62,493 nucleotides of DNA from positions 1 to 62,493 of the forward strand of contig NZ_FQUF01000014.1 of the NCBI RefSeq assembly GCF_900129085.1. Direction: 5' to 3'. This document shows positions 8,145-18,926 of the stretch, piece by piece. The DNA comes from Atopostipes suicloacalis DSM 15692 (lineage in GTDB: Bacteria > Bacillota > Bacilli > Lactobacillales > Carnobacteriaceae_A). The position numbers and the translations under genes were made by a program. The number at the start of each line of letters is the position of its first letter. The first letter of the stretch is position 1. Under the pieces are notes generated by a model. That model saw nothing but the letters and a program-made list of their open reading frames with translations, was not told where the DNA came from and did not search any database.

Positions 8145-9089
8145 TTACATTTCTTCTTTTAAAGATAGATCTAAGTCATCTAGTTTATTTTTAATTTCTG
8201 TTAATGATTTCTTACCTAAGTTACGAACTTTCATCATCTCAGGTTCAGATTTATTTGTTAATTCTTCAACAGTATTGATTCCTGCTCGTTTCAAACAATT
8301 GTATGAACGGACAGATAAATCGAGTTCTTCTACTGTCATTTCAAGCATTTTTTCTTTTTTTGTTTCTTCTTTCTCAACCATGATTTCAGCTTCACGAGCT
8401 TCTTCAGTTAAGTTGACAAAGATATTTAAATGCTCAGTTAAAATTTTAGCCGCTAAACTCACGCTATCTTCTGGTGAAATAGATCCGTCAGTCCACACAT
8501 CCAGTGTCAATTTATCAAACTGATCACTTTTACCAACGCGAGTATCTTCTACTAAATAGTTTACTCGTGTGATTGGGGTATAGATTGAATCGATTGGAAT
8601 TACACCAATAGGCATTTCGTCATGCTTATTATTTTCTGCATTCACATAGCCTCGACCTTTTTTGGCATCCATTCTCGCGTGTAAATGGCCACCTTCAGAT
8701 ACTGTACAAATGTATACATCAGGATTTTTTATTTCGATCTCACTATCATGGATAATATCGCCAGCCGTAACAACTGCTGGACCTTCAATATCTAATTCTA
8801 ATGTTTTAACATCTTCTGAGTGTATTTTCATAGCGACCTTTTTTAAATTCAGAACAATTGCTGTAACGTCTTCTACAACGCCAGGAACCATTGAAAATTC
8901 ATGCAATACTCCATCTATTTGTACATTGTTGATCGCTGCACCTGGTAAAGATGACAGCAAAATACGGCGTAATGAATTTCCGAGGGTAGTTCCATAGCCA
9001 CGTTCAAGTGGTTCTACAACAAACTTACCGAATTTCTCATCATCGCTTATCTCAACTGTTTCTATAACTGGTTTTTCGATTTCGATCAT
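8145..9089 (-). CDS. rpoA: RNA polymerase alpha subunit
   Basis: 314 residues, the normal length. The N-terminal domain (about 1-230) dimerises and nucleates the core enzyme; [16 protein letters not shown] is its conserved helix. The C-terminal domain (about 245-314) contacts UP elements and activators; [17 protein letters not shown] and the helix-hairpin-helix [16 protein letters not shown] are clear. It lies between rpsK and rplQ as in nearly all Firmicutes, so its amount is tied to ribosome synthesis. Confidence 0.98.
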   Translation of the reverse strand: MIEIEKPVIETVEISDDEKFGKFVVEPLERGYGTTLGNSLRRILLSSLPGAAINNVQIDGVLHEFSMVPGVVEDVTAIVLNLKKVAMKIHSEDVKTLELDIEGPAVVTAGDIIHDSEIEIKNPDVYICTVSEGGHLHARMDAKKGRGYVNAENNKHDEMPIGVIPIDSIYTPITRVNYLVEDTRVGKSDQFDKLTLDVWTDGSISPEDSVSLAAKILTEHLNIFVNLTEEAREAEIMVEKEETKKEKMLEMTVEELDLSVRSYNCLKRAGINTVEELTNKSEPEMMKVRNLGKKSLTEIKNKLDDLDLSLKEEM

Positions 9090-9161
9090 AAAATCCGTTT
9101 ACCCCTTTCAAACGTTCAGTGCTTATTACAGTTTGTGAATATATTGAAATGCACTTCCTTA

Positions 9162-9554
9162 TTACACACGGCGGCGTTTTGGAGGACGGCATCCATTATG
9201 TGGAATTGGTGTTACGTCGCGAATTGCTGTAACGTCTAAACCGTTCGCTTGTAATGAACGAATTGCTGACTCACGACCTGAACCCGGTCCTTTAACTGAT
9301 ACTTCAACTGATTTCATACCATTTTCAATTGCACCTTTTGCAGCAGCTTCTGCAGCCATTTGAGCAGCAAATGGTGTTGATTTACGAGATCCTTTGAAAC
9401 CTAATGAACCTGCTGATGACCATGAAATTGCATTTCCATGTACATCTGAAATCATTACAATTGTATTGTTAAATGTTGATCGAATATGAGCAACTCCATG
9501 CTCAATATTTTTTCTTTGACGTCTACGTGGACGTCTTGCTTTAGTTCTTGCCAT
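9162..9554 (-). CDS. rpsK: 30S ribosomal protein S11
   Basis: 130 residues, full length. Conserved parts include [34 protein letters not shown] and the C-terminal [16 protein letters not shown]11 sits on the platform of the small subunit near the mRNA exit. It lies 33 bases after rpsM, with AGGAGGAAAATATACGCA as translation signal. Confidence 0.97.
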   Translation of the reverse strand: MARTKARRPRRRQRKNIEHGVAHIRSTFNNTIVMISDVHGNAISWSSAGSLGFKGSRKSTPFAAQMAAEAAAKGAIENGMKSVEVSVKGPGSGRESAIRSLQANGLDVTAIRDVTPIPHNGCRPPKRRRV

Positions 9555-9587
9555 TGCGTATATTTTCCTCCTATCTACTTAAGAAAA

Positions 9588-9929
9588 TTATTTAGATCCT
9601 TTTCTTGTACGTGCGTTGTTTTTGGTTTTTTGTCCGCGTACCGGTAAACCTCTACGGTGACGTGTACCACGGTATGAACCAATTTCCATTAAACGTTTAA
9701 TATTTTGAGAAGTTTCTCTACGAAGATCTCCTTCAATTTTTAATTCGTTTACTTCTGCACGGATTGCATCTAATTGGTCGTTTGTTAAATCACTTACGCG
9801 TGTTTCTTCTGGAACACCTGCTGCTTCTAAAACTTTTAATGCAGTGGTTTTTCCAATTCCGTAAATGTAAGTTAATGATATAACGATTTGTTTGTCACGT
9901 GGAATATCTACTCCGCTTATACGTGCCAT
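9588..9929 (-). CDS. rpsM: 30S ribosomal protein S13 with short C-terminus
   Basis: 113 residues. [13 protein letters not shown], the IYGIGKTTA loop and [22 protein letters not shown] are typical. The protein stops at TRKGSK, about eight residues before the usual Lys-rich end (…TVANKKK in many relatives). The stop is followed by ordinary intergenic sequence, and neither other frame restores the tail, so this is a real shortening. The missing tail normally touches tRNA and bridges in the A/P sites. Confidence 0.95.
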   Translation of the reverse strand: MARISGVDIPRDKQIVISLTYIYGIGKTTALKVLEAAGVPEETRVSDLTNDQLDAIRAEVNELKIEGDLRRETSQNIKRLMEIGSYRGTRHRRGLPVRGQKTKNNARTRKGSK

Positions 9930-9949
9930 TTATTGCACCTCCTGCTTAA

Positions 9950-10063
9950 TTAGCCTTGTCTTTGTTTATGTTTTGGATTGTCACAAATGACCATTACTCG
10001 ACCTTTACGACGAATAATTTTGCATTTGTCACACATTTTTTTTACTGATGGTCTTACCTTCAT
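9950..10063 (-). CDS. rpmJ: 50S ribosomal protein L36
   Basis: 37 residues: [15 protein letters not shown]… ending KHKQRQG, stop TAA at 9952-9950. Zinc ligands are Cys11, Cys14, Cys27 and His32 (CDKC, then C…KH), so this is the zinc-binding form. The start has GGAGG nine bases upstream. It sits between infA and rpsM, its standard place. Confidence 0.95.
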   Translation of the reverse strand: MKVRPSVKKMCDKCKIIRRKGRVMVICDNPKHKQRQG

Positions 10064-10099
10064 TTTTTAAACCTCCATGAATATCTGGAATTCTAATGC

Positions 10100-10318
10100 T
10101 TATTTAAATCGATACGTGATACGTCCTTTTGTCAAGTCATATGGTGACATTTCGACTGTTACTTTGTCCCCAGGCAGAATCCGGATATAGTTCATACGAA
10201 TTTTGCCAGAAACATGCGCAAGAATTTCATGCCCATTTTCAAGCTCAACACTAAACATTGCGTTGGGTAATGTCTCAATAACTGTACCTTCTACTTCAAT
10301 CATGTCTTCTTTAGCCAT
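10100..10318 (-). CDS. infA: Translation initiation factor IF-1
   Basis: 72 residues, the standard length. It is a single OB-fold protein: [37 protein letters not shown] and the end [11 protein letters not shown]-1 blocks the A site of the 30S subunit during initiation. A promoter-like sequence about 100 bases upstream suggests that infA and the downstream genes can also be made apart from the long operon. Confidence 0.97.
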   Translation of the reverse strand: MAKEDMIEVEGTVIETLPNAMFSVELENGHEILAHVSGKIRMNYIRILPGDKVTVEMSPYDLTKGRITYRFK

Positions 10319-10416
10319 GCCTGGATCCCTCCTCTAATGCCATCATTTTATTCTCGTGTATAACTAATTGATTTATTAGTCTCAAATCCCTTTCATTAAG
10401 GGAAAACACTCTTGTG

Positions 10417-10445
10417 ATTATACTACAAAACCATGAATTTTTCAA
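10417..10445 (-). promoter_or_regulatory. Internal sigma-A promoter before infA
   Basis: On the minus strand TTGAAA (10445-10440), 17 bases, then TATAAT (10422-10417). It lies in the 130-base gap between adk and infA, the widest gap in the cluster. A small hairpin TCCCTT-AATG-AAAGGGA follows in the leader. Confidence 0.75.
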
Positions 10446-10448
10446 TGA

Positions 10449-11108
<660 letters not shown>

Positions 11109-11143
11109 CTATCATGCGTAGATTGCATACATAAAGACAATTT

Positions 11144-12463
11144 TTATCTTGTTTCTTGTAAATATTCTGGTTTATATTCAGTGATAAAGCCAGTATAACT
11201 CGTTTTACTCAATAGTCCTTCAATTTGACTAGTAAAGTCTAAGCCGACTCCTACTACAATTAATAGACTTGTTCCTCCAAGTGCCAAGTTTGGAATATTC
11301 CAAAAAGCTGACACCATAATAGGTAGGATTGCTATAATCGCTAGGTAAATTGCCCCTATCGTACTTAATCTCACGAGTACATAGCTAATATAATTTTCTG
11401 TTTCTCTCCCTGGACGAACACTTGGGATGTATGCATTTTGTCTCTGTAAGTTTTCTGTTGCTTTCTCTGGATTTACTTGAATGAAAGCATAAAAATAAGT
11501 AAAGAGAACAATTAATGTTACATATAATATTGCGCCCACAGGTTCTTGCATATTAAAAATACTACTAATCATTTGGAACCATTTATTCGATTGATTACCT
11601 GTCGCAAACAATCCTAAAACAATTTGCGGTACCATCATAAAAGAACTTGCAAATATAACAGGAATAACACCTGCTGAGTTAACTTTTAATGGCAATACAG
11701 CTTCTTCTGAAGAAACAGCTCGTTTAGAGTAACGAATAGGAATATTTCTTCTAGCATTTTCCATATAGATAACAAACAAAATAAGAATAATGGATCCAAT
11801 AAAGATTCCTAAGACCAAGAGAGAAGATTGTAAAATCTCATCTCCTGCATTTCTGATTTGAGTGTTATATATTTCATAAAGATCAGATGGAATTCTTGAT
11901 ACAATTCCTGAAAATATAATTAGACTTGTTCCATTACCTATTCCATGTACTGTAATCATCTCACCTAACCACATAACAAACATTGTTCCTGCTGTCATAA
12001 TAATCGCAATTTTTAGATACGTACCTAGTCCTGGATTAATAATTAAGTCAAGACTAGCTAAGGTGTTAAACCCTAATGAAATTCCTAAAGCTTGGAAAAA
12101 GGCTACAAAAATTGCTAAGTAGCGAGTCGCCTGGTTTAATTTACGACGACCGACTTCACCTTGTTCTGACCATTCTTTGAATTTCGGTATAATATCCATC
12201 TGCAAAAGCTCTATGACGATGGAAGATGTGATATATGGAGAAATACCAAGAGCAAATATTGAATAATTCTGAAGCGCTCCACCACCAAAGGTATCTAACA
12301 AGTTAAATAGCCCTGAGTCGTTAAGCTCTTGTATAGCGGTAGCATCAACACCTGGAACTGTAATATATGTTCCGAAACGGAAAACCAATATTATGCCAAG
12401 CGTGAAAAATAATCTCTTTCGAATATTTTTTTCAGTAAATGCACCTTTAAGCAATTCGATCAT
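11144..12463 (-). CDS. secY: Preprotein translocase subunit SecY
   Basis: 439 residues with ten predicted membrane helices. SecY forms the protein-conducting channel. Conserved parts are FGTYITVPGVDA, the plug-region DTFGGGALQNYSIFALGISPYI, and the C-terminal loop with RPGRETENYI and KTSYTGFITEYKPEYL. It starts one base after the rplO stop, with GAGGTGATCTA as binding site, so the two are coupled. Its partner SecE is encoded at 46342-46518. Confidence 0.97.
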   Translation of the reverse strand: MIELLKGAFTEKNIRKRLFFTLGIILVFRFGTYITVPGVDATAIQELNDSGLFNLLDTFGGGALQNYSIFALGISPYITSSIVIELLQMDIIPKFKEWSEQGEVGRRKLNQATRYLAIFVAFFQALGISLGFNTLASLDLIINPGLGTYLKIAIIMTAGTMFVMWLGEMITVHGIGNGTSLIIFSGIVSRIPSDLYEIYNTQIRNAGDEILQSSLLVLGIFIGSIILILFVIYMENARRNIPIRYSKRAVSSEEAVLPLKVNSAGVIPVIFASSFMMVPQIVLGLFATGNQSNKWFQMISSIFNMQEPVGAILYVTLIVLFTYFYAFIQVNPEKATENLQRQNAYIPSVRPGRETENYISYVLVRLSTIGAIYLAIIAILPIMVSAFWNIPNLALGGTSLLIVVGVGLDFTSQIEGLLSKTSYTGFITEYKPEYLQETR

Positions 12464-12464
12464 A

Positions 12465-12905
12465 TTAGATCACCTCAACGGTTCCTCCAGCAGCTTCGAT
12501 TGCTTCTTGAGCAGCTCTGGAGAATTTATGGGCTTTAACTGTCAATTTACGATCAACCGTTCCTTTTGCCAATACCTTTATACCAGATTTAATTTTCTTA
12601 ACTGCGCCTGATTCAACTAATAATTCTGGAGTGATTTCTGTATCCTCATCGAATTGATTCAGTATGTCTAAATTAATGATCGTATATTCTTTGCGATTTA
12701 TATTTGTGAAACCTCGTTTTGGTAATGTTTGGAATAATGGAGTTTGTCCACCTTCAAACCATGGATATGGTCCTGGAGTATTACGAGCTTTTTGCCCTTT
12801 TTGTCCACGTCCTGCAGTTTTACCATTTCCTGATGATGGCCCACGACCAACGCGGTTTCTTCTTTTACGAGATCCTTCTGCTGATTTTAGTTCATGTAAT
12901 TTCAT
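12465..12905 (-). CDS. rplO: 50S ribosomal protein L15
   Basis: 146 residues from the ATG at 12905. An upstream in-frame GTG at 12917 lies in the ribosome binding site AAAGGAGGTG and is not the start. [22 protein letters not shown], the Gly-rich [17 protein letters not shown] and [15 protein letters not shown] are standard. L15 is a late assembly protein with a long basic arm inside the 50S. It is coupled to secY. Confidence 0.96.
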   Translation of the reverse strand: MKLHELKSAEGSRKRRNRVGRGPSSGNGKTAGRGQKGQKARNTPGPYPWFEGGQTPLFQTLPKRGFTNINRKEYTIINLDILNQFDEDTEITPELLVESGAVKKIKSGIKVLAKGTVDRKLTVKAHKFSRAAQEAIEAAGGTVEVI

Positions 12906-12936
12906 GATTATCGGCACCTCCTTTGATTCAAACTAA

Positions 12937-13125
12937 TTATTCAGATATTTCTTCTACTTCTACTAAATGTTCAACGCGTTTGATTGTATTACGTGTAATT
13001 TCTGTGTCCGGTATAACATTAGATGAATTAATTTTTTTAGTTAATCCTAATGTTTTAATAATGTTATGTTGTTTTTTCGGACGACCAATCAAACTTTTCT
13101 TCAATGTAACTTTTAAGTTCGCCAT
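12937..13125 (-). CDS. rpmD: 50S ribosomal protein L30
   Basis: 62 residues. LKVTLKKSLIGRPKKQHNII and the pattern KTLGLTKKINSSNVIPDTE are typical of short bacterial L30. It lies 13 bases after rpsE and 31 before rplO. L30 is missing from some bacteria but is usual in this operon in Firmicutes. Confidence 0.95.
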   Translation of the reverse strand: MANLKVTLKKSLIGRPKKQHNIIKTLGLTKKINSSNVIPDTEITRNTIKRVEHLVEVEEISE

Positions 13126-13138
13126 TGTGTCATCCTCC

Positions 13139-13642
13139 TTAATTTAATAATTCGTCAACAGATTTGCCACGTAATTTCGCAACTTCTTCTGCTCTTCTTA
13201 ATTGTTCAATTCCATCAAGTGTTGCACGAACCATGTTGATTGCTGAACTTGAACCTAGTGATTTTGAAGAAATATCTTCAATACCAGCAAGTTCTAAGAT
13301 CGCACGTACAGGTCCACCAGCAGAAACTCCTGAACCGGCAACAGCTGGGCGTAACATAACTCTACCTCCACCATGAACACCAAGTACTTCATGAGGAATT
13401 GTAGCTTCAACGGTTGGTACGTTAATTAAGTTGTTTTTTGCATCTTCAACAGCTTTACGGATAGCTTCTGGTACTTCTTGTGCTTTACCAGTACCCATAC
13501 CAACATGTCCGTTACGATCACCGACAACAACTAAAGCGTTAAAACGTAGATTACGTCCACCTTTAACAACTTTTGTTACTCGGTTAATTTCTACAACACG
13601 ATCTTCTAAATCTAAAGTTGATGCATCAATTTTTGATACCAT
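13139..13642 (-). CDS. rpsE: 30S ribosomal protein S5
   Basis: 167 residues. The N-terminal domain carries [12 protein letters not shown]-like [17 protein letters not shown], the loop linked to spectinomycin sensitivity and fidelity; no substitution stands out. [19 protein letters not shown] and the C-terminal [19 protein letters not shown] are conserved. The start at 13642 has an AGAGGGGGAAAATTACAA leader. Confidence 0.97.
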   Translation of the reverse strand: MVSKIDASTLDLEDRVVEINRVTKVVKGGRNLRFNALVVVGDRNGHVGMGTGKAQEVPEAIRKAVEDAKNNLINVPTVEATIPHEVLGVHGGGRVMLRPAVAGSGVSAGGPVRAILELAGIEDISSKSLGSSSAINMVRATLDGIEQLRRAEEVAKLRGKSVDELLN

Positions 13643-13662
13643 TTGTAATTTTCCCCCTCTGC

Positions 13663-14022
13663 TTAAAATTCTAATCCATTTTCACGAGCTGCTTCTGCTA
13701 AAGCTTTAACACGACCATGGTATTGGTAGCCGCCGCGGTCAAAAACAACTTCTGTAAAGTTATTTTCTTTTGCACGTTCAGCAATTAATTGACCAACTGT
13801 CGCTGCTTGCTCTATTTTTGAGTCTTCTGTAGATACTTCACTATCTAAAGTAGATGCACTTGCGAGCGTTACACCCTCTACATCATCAATTAATTGAGCG
13901 TAGATGTTTTTGTTTGAACGAAAAACGTTTAAACGCGGGCACTCTGCAGTACCAGAAATTTTTCGACGTATTCTTTGATGTCTTTTCTTGCGTAATTTGT
14001 TTTTATCTGGTTTTGAAATCAC
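13663..14022 (-). CDS. rplR: 50S ribosomal protein L18
   Basis: 119 residues. [18 protein letters not shown] and [20 protein letters not shown] are the 5S rRNA-binding signatures. The N-terminus is very basic ([15 protein letters not shown]). It lies 86 bases after rplF, a wide gap for this operon, in which I see no gene or clear structure. Confidence 0.97.
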   Translation of the reverse strand: MISKPDKNKLRKKRHQRIRRKISGTAECPRLNVFRSNKNIYAQLIDDVEGVTLASASTLDSEVSTEDSKIEQAATVGQLIAERAKENNFTEVVFDRGGYQYHGRVKALAEAARENGLEF

Positions 14023-14108
14023 AATGTCACCTCTATACTAATTTTTTGTTTTTTGATTGAATGTTGCATTTGTAAATGACTGAATAATACAATACTAAAA
14101 AGTATCGA

Positions 14109-14645
14109 TTATTTACCAGTCTTACCTTCTTTACGACGAACGAATTCGCCTTCGTAACGGACACCTTTTCCTTTATAAGGTTCTGGTGAACGAACTGCAC
14201 GAATATTCGCTGCTAAAGCACCAACAGCTTCTTTGTCAGCACCTTTAATAATAATTTCTGTGTTTGAAGGTACTTCTAATTCAAGTCCTTCTGGTGTTTC
14301 AAATTCTACTGGATGAGATAATCCAAGACTTAAAACTAATTTTTTACCTTGTAATTGTGCACGGTAACCAACACCAATAATTTCTAATTTTTTAGAAAAT
14401 CCATTGCTAACTCCTTCAATCATGTTATTAACAATTGATCGAGTTGTACCATGTAACATACGACTTTCTTTTGATTCGTTTCTACGAGTCACAAGAACTT
14501 CAGTATCTTGTACTTCTACATCGATTTTTGGATTCAAATTGCGTGTTAATTCACCATTTTTACCTTTAACAGTAATCGTATTTCCATTAAGGCTTACTTC
14601 TACACCTTCTGGAAGTTCAATAGGTTGTTTTCCGATTCGGCTCAC
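14109..14645 (-). CDS. rplF: 50S ribosomal protein L6
   Basis: 178 residues, two repeated L6 domains. [34 protein letters not shown] and the C-terminal [21 protein letters not shown] are hallmark segments. L6 sits at the base of the L7/L12 stalk near the factor-binding site. The gene lies 25 bases after rpsH. Confidence 0.97.
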   Translation of the reverse strand: MSRIGKQPIELPEGVEVSLNGNTITVKGKNGELTRNLNPKIDVEVQDTEVLVTRRNESKESRMLHGTTRSIVNNMIEGVSNGFSKKLEIIGVGYRAQLQGKKLVLSLGLSHPVEFETPEGLELEVPSNTEIIIKGADKEAVGALAANIRAVRSPEPYKGKGVRYEGEFVRRKEGKTGK

Positions 14646-14670
14646 TTGTCCGCACCTCCTTGTATTAATT

Positions 14671-15069
14671 TTACCAAACGTATGCTAATACTTCGCCACC
14701 GATATTTTTTGCACGAGCAACTTTATCAGTAACTACGCCTTCTGAAGTTGAAACAATAGCAATTCCTAAGCCATTTAATACTTTAGGTACTTCATCTGCT
14801 TTTGCATAAATACGTAAACCTGGTTTAGAAATTCGTTTCAAACCTGTAATAACTTTATCGTTATCTGCAGTATATTTTAATCTCATTCGAACTTTACCTT
14901 GTTTATCATCTTCAATTAATTCAGCACTTTTAATAAATCCTTCTTCTTTAAGGATTTTTGCCATTTCGAATTTAATATTTGATGCAGGAATTTCGACTGT
15001 TGTGTGTTTTGCATCATTTGCGTTACGAATTTGTGTAACGAAATCTGCAATTGGATCCGTCATAGTCAT
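14671..15069 (-). CDS. rpsH: 30S ribosomal protein S8
   Basis: 132 residues. [18 protein letters not shown] at the start and the C-terminal [17 protein letters not shown]-type segment, ending GGEVLAYVW, are conserved. S8 binds helix 21 of 16S rRNA and in E. coli also represses the spc operon. The ATG at 15069 has AAGGAGG at eight bases and is preferred over the ATG two codons later. Confidence 0.97.
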   Translation of the reverse strand: MTMTDPIADFVTQIRNANDAKHTTVEIPASNIKFEMAKILKEEGFIKSAELIEDDKQGKVRMRLKYTADNDKVITGLKRISKPGLRIYAKADEVPKVLNGLGIAIVSTSEGVVTDKVARAKNIGGEVLAYVW

Positions 15070-15104
15070 TATATTTGCCTCCTTCTTACAAATCTATCTT
15101 TATA

Positions 15105-15290
15105 TTACCAGCTTGCTTTTTTCAAACCTGGGATTTGTCCTTCATGTGCTACTTCTCGAAGACAAACTCTACATAATTTAAATTTACGATATACTGAGTG
15201 AGGTCTACCACAGCGTTCACATCTAGTGTACTCTTGAGTAGAATATTTAGCTGGTTTTTTATTCTTTTCAATTAAAGCTTTTCTAGCCAT
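15105..15290 (-). CDS. rpsZ: 30S ribosomal protein S14, zinc-binding type
   Basis: 61 residues, the short zinc form. Cys ligands lie in CERCGRPHS and CRVCLREVA (two CxxC pairs). The end [11 protein letters not shown] is typical. No zinc-free paralogue is seen in the window. It sits between rplE and rpsH as in other Gram-positives. Confidence 0.97.
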   Translation of the reverse strand: MARKALIEKNKKPAKYSTQEYTRCERCGRPHSVYRKFKLCRVCLREVAHEGQIPGLKKASW

Positions 15291-15316
15291 ATTATATCAT
15301 TTCCTCCTCGAAAAGA

Positions 15317-15856
15317 TTATTTTTGGAATGGCATTCCTAGTTCTGCAAGTAATTCTCTTGCTTCTTCATCAGTGTCTGCCGTTGTAACAATAACAATGTC
15401 TAATCCTCTAACTTTACTTACGTCATCATAATTAATTTCTGGGAAAATCAATTGCTCTCTCACACCTAAAGTGTAGTTCCCACGGCCATCAAATGAATTT
15501 TTGTTTACGCCACGGAAGTCACGTACACGAGGTAATGAAACAGAAACTAATTTGTCTAAGAAATCATACATACGAGCTCCACGTAAAGTTACTTTCGCAC
15601 CAATTGGCATTCCTTCACGTAAACGGAAGCTAGCGACTGATTTTTTTGCACGAGTGACTACAGGTTTTTGACCTGCAATTAAAGTTAATTCATTTACAGC
15701 ATTTTCTAAATTACGTGAGTTAGCAACTGCATCACCAACACCCATATTTAGAACGATTTTATCAACCTTTGGTACTTCCATTACAGATTCATAATCGAAT
15801 TTTTCCATTAATGAATTTACAACGTCATTACTATATTGTTCTTTCAAACGATTCAT
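15317..15856 (-). CDS. rplE: 50S ribosomal protein L5
   Basis: 179 residues. [33 protein letters not shown] and [11 protein letters not shown]-like [18 protein letters not shown] are conserved. L5 binds 5S rRNA with L18 and contacts S13 across the subunit bridge. The Shine-Dalgarno GGGAGG is about eleven bases from the ATG. Confidence 0.97.
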   Translation of the reverse strand: MNRLKEQYSNDVVNSLMEKFDYESVMEVPKVDKIVLNMGVGDAVANSRNLENAVNELTLIAGQKPVVTRAKKSVASFRLREGMPIGAKVTLRGARMYDFLDKLVSVSLPRVRDFRGVNKNSFDGRGNYTLGVREQLIFPEINYDDVSKVRGLDIVIVTTADTDEEARELLAELGMPFQK

Positions 15857-15885
15857 CTCAGAGATATCCTCCCTTCCCCACTATT

Positions 15886-16191
15886 TTATAAAGTGTTTCC
15901 TGATTTTTTAAAATAGCGCACTTTTTTTCCATCTTCTTCTTTATAACCAACTCTTGAAGATTCGCCAGTTTCTGGATCAACTAACTGTACGTTTGAAGCA
16001 TCGATTGGTGCTTCTTCTTCAACGATTCCGCCTTCTTGGCCCATTCCTGTTGGTCTTTGATGTTTTTTTACGATGTTAACATCTTCAACAATGACTTTAT
16101 TTAATTTTGGTAATACTTGTAAAACTTCACCGGTCTCACCTTTATAGTTTCCAGCGATAATTTTTACTGTATCTCCTTTTTTAACAAACAT
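15886..16191 (-). CDS. rplX: 50S ribosomal protein L24
   Basis: 101 residues from the ATG at 16191. A GTG three codons upstream is part of AAGGAGGTG and is rejected as start. The KOW motif [20 protein letters not shown] lies at residues 2-21. [15 protein letters not shown] and the basic end YFKKSGNTL follow. L24 starts 50S assembly at the 5' end of 23S rRNA. Confidence 0.96.
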   Translation of the reverse strand: MFVKKGDTVKIIAGNYKGETGEVLQVLPKLNKVIVEDVNIVKKHQRPTGMGQEGGIVEEEAPIDASNVQLVDPETGESSRVGYKEEDGKKVRYFKKSGNTL

Positions 16192-16221
16192 TTCGTGCAC
16201 CTCCTTGTATTCAATTAATAA

Positions 16222-16590
16222 TTATAGTACTTCCGGTGCTAACGAAATAATACGCATAAAGTTATTATCACGTAATTCTCTTGCTACCGGGCCAAATATA
16301 CGTGTACCTCTTGGAGTTAAATCTTCTCGAATTAACACACAAGCATTTTCGTCAAATTTAATATATGAACCATCTAATCGACGAACTCCTGTTTTTGTAC
16401 GCACAATAACTGCACGAGCAACTTCACCTTTTTTGACAACGCCACCAGGTGTAGCTTGTTGAACAGAAACAACTACCTGGTCACCGATGTTTGCATACTT
16501 AGCGCCTGAACCACCTAATACTTTGATGACTTTCACGATACGTGCGCCTGAGTTGTCTGCAACTTTCATTTTACTTTCTGTTTGAATCAT
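16222..16590 (-). CDS. rplN: 50S ribosomal protein L14
   Basis: 122 residues. [33 protein letters not shown] and the end [16 protein letters not shown]-like [16 protein letters not shown] are standard. L14 forms inter-subunit bridge B8. Spacing to rpsQ is 41 bases and to rplX 30 bases. Confidence 0.97.
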   Translation of the reverse strand: MIQTESKMKVADNSGARIVKVIKVLGGSGAKYANIGDQVVVSVQQATPGGVVKKGEVARAVIVRTKTGVRRLDGSYIKFDENACVLIREDLTPRGTRIFGPVARELRDNNFMRIISLAPEVL

Positions 16591-16631
16591 GTCAGAGTCC
16601 TCCCTTCACATTTCAAGCAGCTTTGAGATGA

Positions 16632-16895
16632 TTATAGAACTACAGATTCTTCCACTACATCTACTAAACGGAAACGTTTTGTTTTAGATAGTGGACGGGT
16701 TTCCATGATTCTTACTAGGTCCCCATCTTTTGCAATGTTATTTTCATCATGAGCTGTTAATTTTGTTGATCTAATAATTCGTTTTTGATATTTAGAATGT
16801 TGCTTACGTGTAGGAATTTCTACGACGATTGTTTTGTCCATTTTATCTGAAACAACTCGCCCAACGTAAACTTTACGTTCATTACGTTCTGTCAA
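16632..16895 (-). CDS. rpsQ: 30S ribosomal protein S17
   Basis: 87 residues, OB-fold protein. [19 protein letters not shown] and the segment [20 protein letters not shown] are diagnostic. It binds the 5' domain of 16S rRNA early in assembly. Confidence 0.97.
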   Translation of the reverse strand: MTERNERKVYVGRVVSDKMDKTIVVEIPTRKQHSKYQKRIIRSTKLTAHDENNIAKDGDLVRIMETRPLSKTKRFRLVDVVEESVVL

Positions 16896-16927
16896 TTTAT
16901 TGCCTCCTTTTCAAAAGAACTTTCAGA

Positions 16928-17128
16928 TTAAGCTTCTTGTGTAATTTCAGCTTGACGTAAAACTGTTTTTACACGAGCAATATTTTTTCTTACTTGTTTA
17001 ATTCGCGCAGTGTTTTCTAGTTGTCCTGTCGCTAATTGAAAGCGCAAGTTAAATAATTCTTGTCTATAGTCAGCTTCTTTTTCTAATAATTCTTCAGTGG
17101 ATAATTCTACTAAATCTTTAGCTTTCAT
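16928..17128 (-). CDS. rpmC: 50S ribosomal protein L29
   Basis: 66 residues from the ATG at 17128 ([20 protein letters not shown]). The frame is open further upstream, but that part is the rplP end read in another frame. It is a two-helix protein with [19 protein letters not shown]. The gene overlaps rplP by 11 bases, so it is translated by coupling; the only upstream signal is GTGGTGA. Confidence 0.95.
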   Translation of the reverse strand: MKAKDLVELSTEELLEKEADYRQELFNLRFQLATGQLENTARIKQVRKNIARVKTVLRQAEITQEA

Positions 17129-17549
17129 GCGAGTCACCACTTTCTTCACGAGATACAATTCTCGTTCTCACTGGTAGTTTATGTGATGCTAAACGCAAGG
17201 CTTCGTGAGCTACTTCTTCAGAAACTCCCCCAACTTCAAACATGATTTTTCCACGTTTTACTGGTGATACCCAATCTTCTGGAGCCCCTTTACCTGAACC
17301 CATACGAACACCAATTGCTTTAGCTGATACTGGTTTATGAGGGAAAATTTTAATCCATACTTTCCCACCACGTTTCATGTAACGAGTCATAGCAATACGA
17401 GCCGCTTCAATTTGACGACTTGTGATCCATTTAGAATCAAGAGCTTGTAAACCATATTGTCCAAATGCTACTTCTTTACCGCCTTTTGCTTCTCCGCGCA
17501 TTTTACCACGGAATTCGCGACGATATTTTACACGTCTAGGTACTAACAT
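17118..17549 (-). CDS. rplP: 50S ribosomal protein L16
   Basis: 143 residues. [39 protein letters not shown] and [20 protein letters not shown] are conserved. The loop with [13 protein letters not shown] reaches toward the peptidyl transferase centre and A-site tRNA. It lies three bases after rpsC. Confidence 0.97.
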   Translation of the reverse strand: MLVPRRVKYRREFRGKMRGEAKGGKEVAFGQYGLQALDSKWITSRQIEAARIAMTRYMKRGGKVWIKIFPHKPVSAKAIGVRMGSGKGAPEDWVSPVKRGKIMFEVGGVSEEVAHEALRLASHKLPVRTRIVSREESGDSHES

Positions 17550-17552
17550 CGA

Positions 17553-18212
17553 TTATTTTCCTCCTTCCGGTTTTCCTGCAATTTCAGGAAGAACTTCTCC
17601 TTTAGAGATCCAAACTTTAACACCAATTTTACCGAATGTTGTATCTGCTTCAGCATGTGCATAATCTATGTCTGCACGAATAGTGTGTAATGGTACTGTT
17701 CCTTCTGAAAAGCTTTCTGTACGAGCCATGTCTGCTCCATTTAAACGTCCAGATACTTGAGTACGGATACCTTCTGCACCAGCACGCATTGTATTTTGGA
17801 TTGCTTGTTTTTGAGCACGACGGAATGCTATACGGTTTTCTAATTGTTGTGCAATATCTTCAGCAACAAGTTTTGCGTCCAATTCTGCTTTTTTAATTTC
17901 TATAATATTAACATGGACTCTTTTTCCAGTTAATTTGTTTAATTCGTTTCTTAGTTTGTCTACTTCTGAACCGCCTTTACCGATAACCATACCTGGTTTA
18001 GCGGTATTAATTGAAATATTGATGCGGTTAGCCGCACGTTCAATTTCAACACGAGAAACAGAAGCATCTACTAAGGCTGTATCAATGTGTTTACGGATTT
18101 TTAAATCTTCGTGTAATACGTCTGCGAAATCTTTGTCATCTGCAAACCATTTTGCGTCCCAGTCATGGATAACGCCAACTCGTAAACCATTTGGATTAAT
18201 TTTTTGTCCCAT
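17553..18212 (-). CDS. rpsC: 30S ribosomal protein S3
   Basis: 219 residues. The N-terminal KH type II domain carries [15 protein letters not shown]. The C-terminal domain includes [20 protein letters not shown] and the end [14 protein letters not shown]3 lines the mRNA entry tunnel and takes part in helicase activity. Start [19 protein letters not shown] fits the family exactly. Confidence 0.97.
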   Translation of the reverse strand: MGQKINPNGLRVGVIHDWDAKWFADDKDFADVLHEDLKIRKHIDTALVDASVSRVEIERAANRINISINTAKPGMVIGKGGSEVDKLRNELNKLTGKRVHVNIIEIKKAELDAKLVAEDIAQQLENRIAFRRAQKQAIQNTMRAGAEGIRTQVSGRLNGADMARTESFSEGTVPLHTIRADIDYAHAEADTTFGKIGVKVWISKGEVLPEIAGKPEGGK

Positions 18213-18217
18213 TTTAT

Positions 18218-18574
18218 TTATGCCTCCTCTTTCTCTGATACCACAACTGTGATGTGGCTTGTTCTTTTATTTATTCTTGAAGCTGCACCTTGTGCACGTG
18301 GACGAAAACGTTTCAACGTTGGTCCTTCATTCACATAAGCTTCACTTACAACTAAATCAGCTGCATCTAAATCAAAATTATGCTCGGCATTTGCGACTGC
18401 TGAATTTAATACTTTTTCTACTGCTTCTGCTGCACCTCTATTTGCGAAACGAAGGGTAGAAATTGCTTCGGCAACACTTTTACCTCGAATTGTATCTACA
18501 ACCAGGCGTACTTTGCGTGGAGCAATACGTACTATTTTAGCAGTTGCTTTCGCTTGTGTAATTGTATCTGCCAT
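18218..18574 (-). CDS. rplV: 50S ribosomal protein L22
   Basis: 118 residues. [20 protein letters not shown] and the long beta-hairpin with [20 protein letters not shown] are typical; this hairpin forms part of the exit-tunnel constriction where macrolide-resistance changes can occur. No insertion or deletion is apparent there. It overlaps nothing and lies five bases before rpsC. Confidence 0.97.
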   Translation of the reverse strand: MADTITQAKATAKIVRIAPRKVRLVVDTIRGKSVAEAISTLRFANRGAAEAVEKVLNSAVANAEHNFDLDAADLVVSEAYVNEGPTLKRFRPRAQGAASRINKRTSHITVVVSEKEEA

Positions 18575-18596
18575 TATTGTTTCCTCCTTTCACAAA

Positions 18597-18878
18597 TTAT
18601 TGTGCGATTCCTGATGTACGTTCACTACGACCGTGTCCACGGAATGTTCTTGTTGGAGCAAATTCTCCTAATTTGTGTCCAACCATATCTTCTTGAATAT
18701 ATACGGGTACATGTTTACGACCGTCATAAACAGCGATTGTGTGTCCAACAAAATTCGGAAAAATTGTTGAGCGGCGTGACCAAGTACGAATAACTCGTTT
18801 ATTGTCATCGCCCATTTCTTGAACTTTCTTCATTAAATGATCATCGACAAAAGGTCCTTTTTTTAAACTACGGGCCAT
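18597..18878 (-). CDS. rpsS: 30S ribosomal protein S19
   Basis: 93 residues from the ATG at 18878. A GTG two codons upstream lies in AAAGGAGGGTG, the ribosome binding site. [37 protein letters not shown] and the C-terminal [16 protein letters not shown] are conserved. S19 is in the 30S head next to S13. Confidence 0.96.
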   Translation of the reverse strand: MARSLKKGPFVDDHLMKKVQEMGDDNKRVIRTWSRRSTIFPNFVGHTIAVYDGRKHVPVYIQEDMVGHKLGEFAPTRTFRGHGRSERTSGIAQ

Positions 18879-18926
18879 GTTCACCCTCCTTTTTTAAATT
18901 CTAGATTCTTAAACGTTCATTATTAA

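Noticed and set aside
9560-9600. Frameshift at the end of rpsM
   Set aside because: No frame restores the usual Lys-rich tail, and normal intergenic sequence with the rpsK binding site follows at once.
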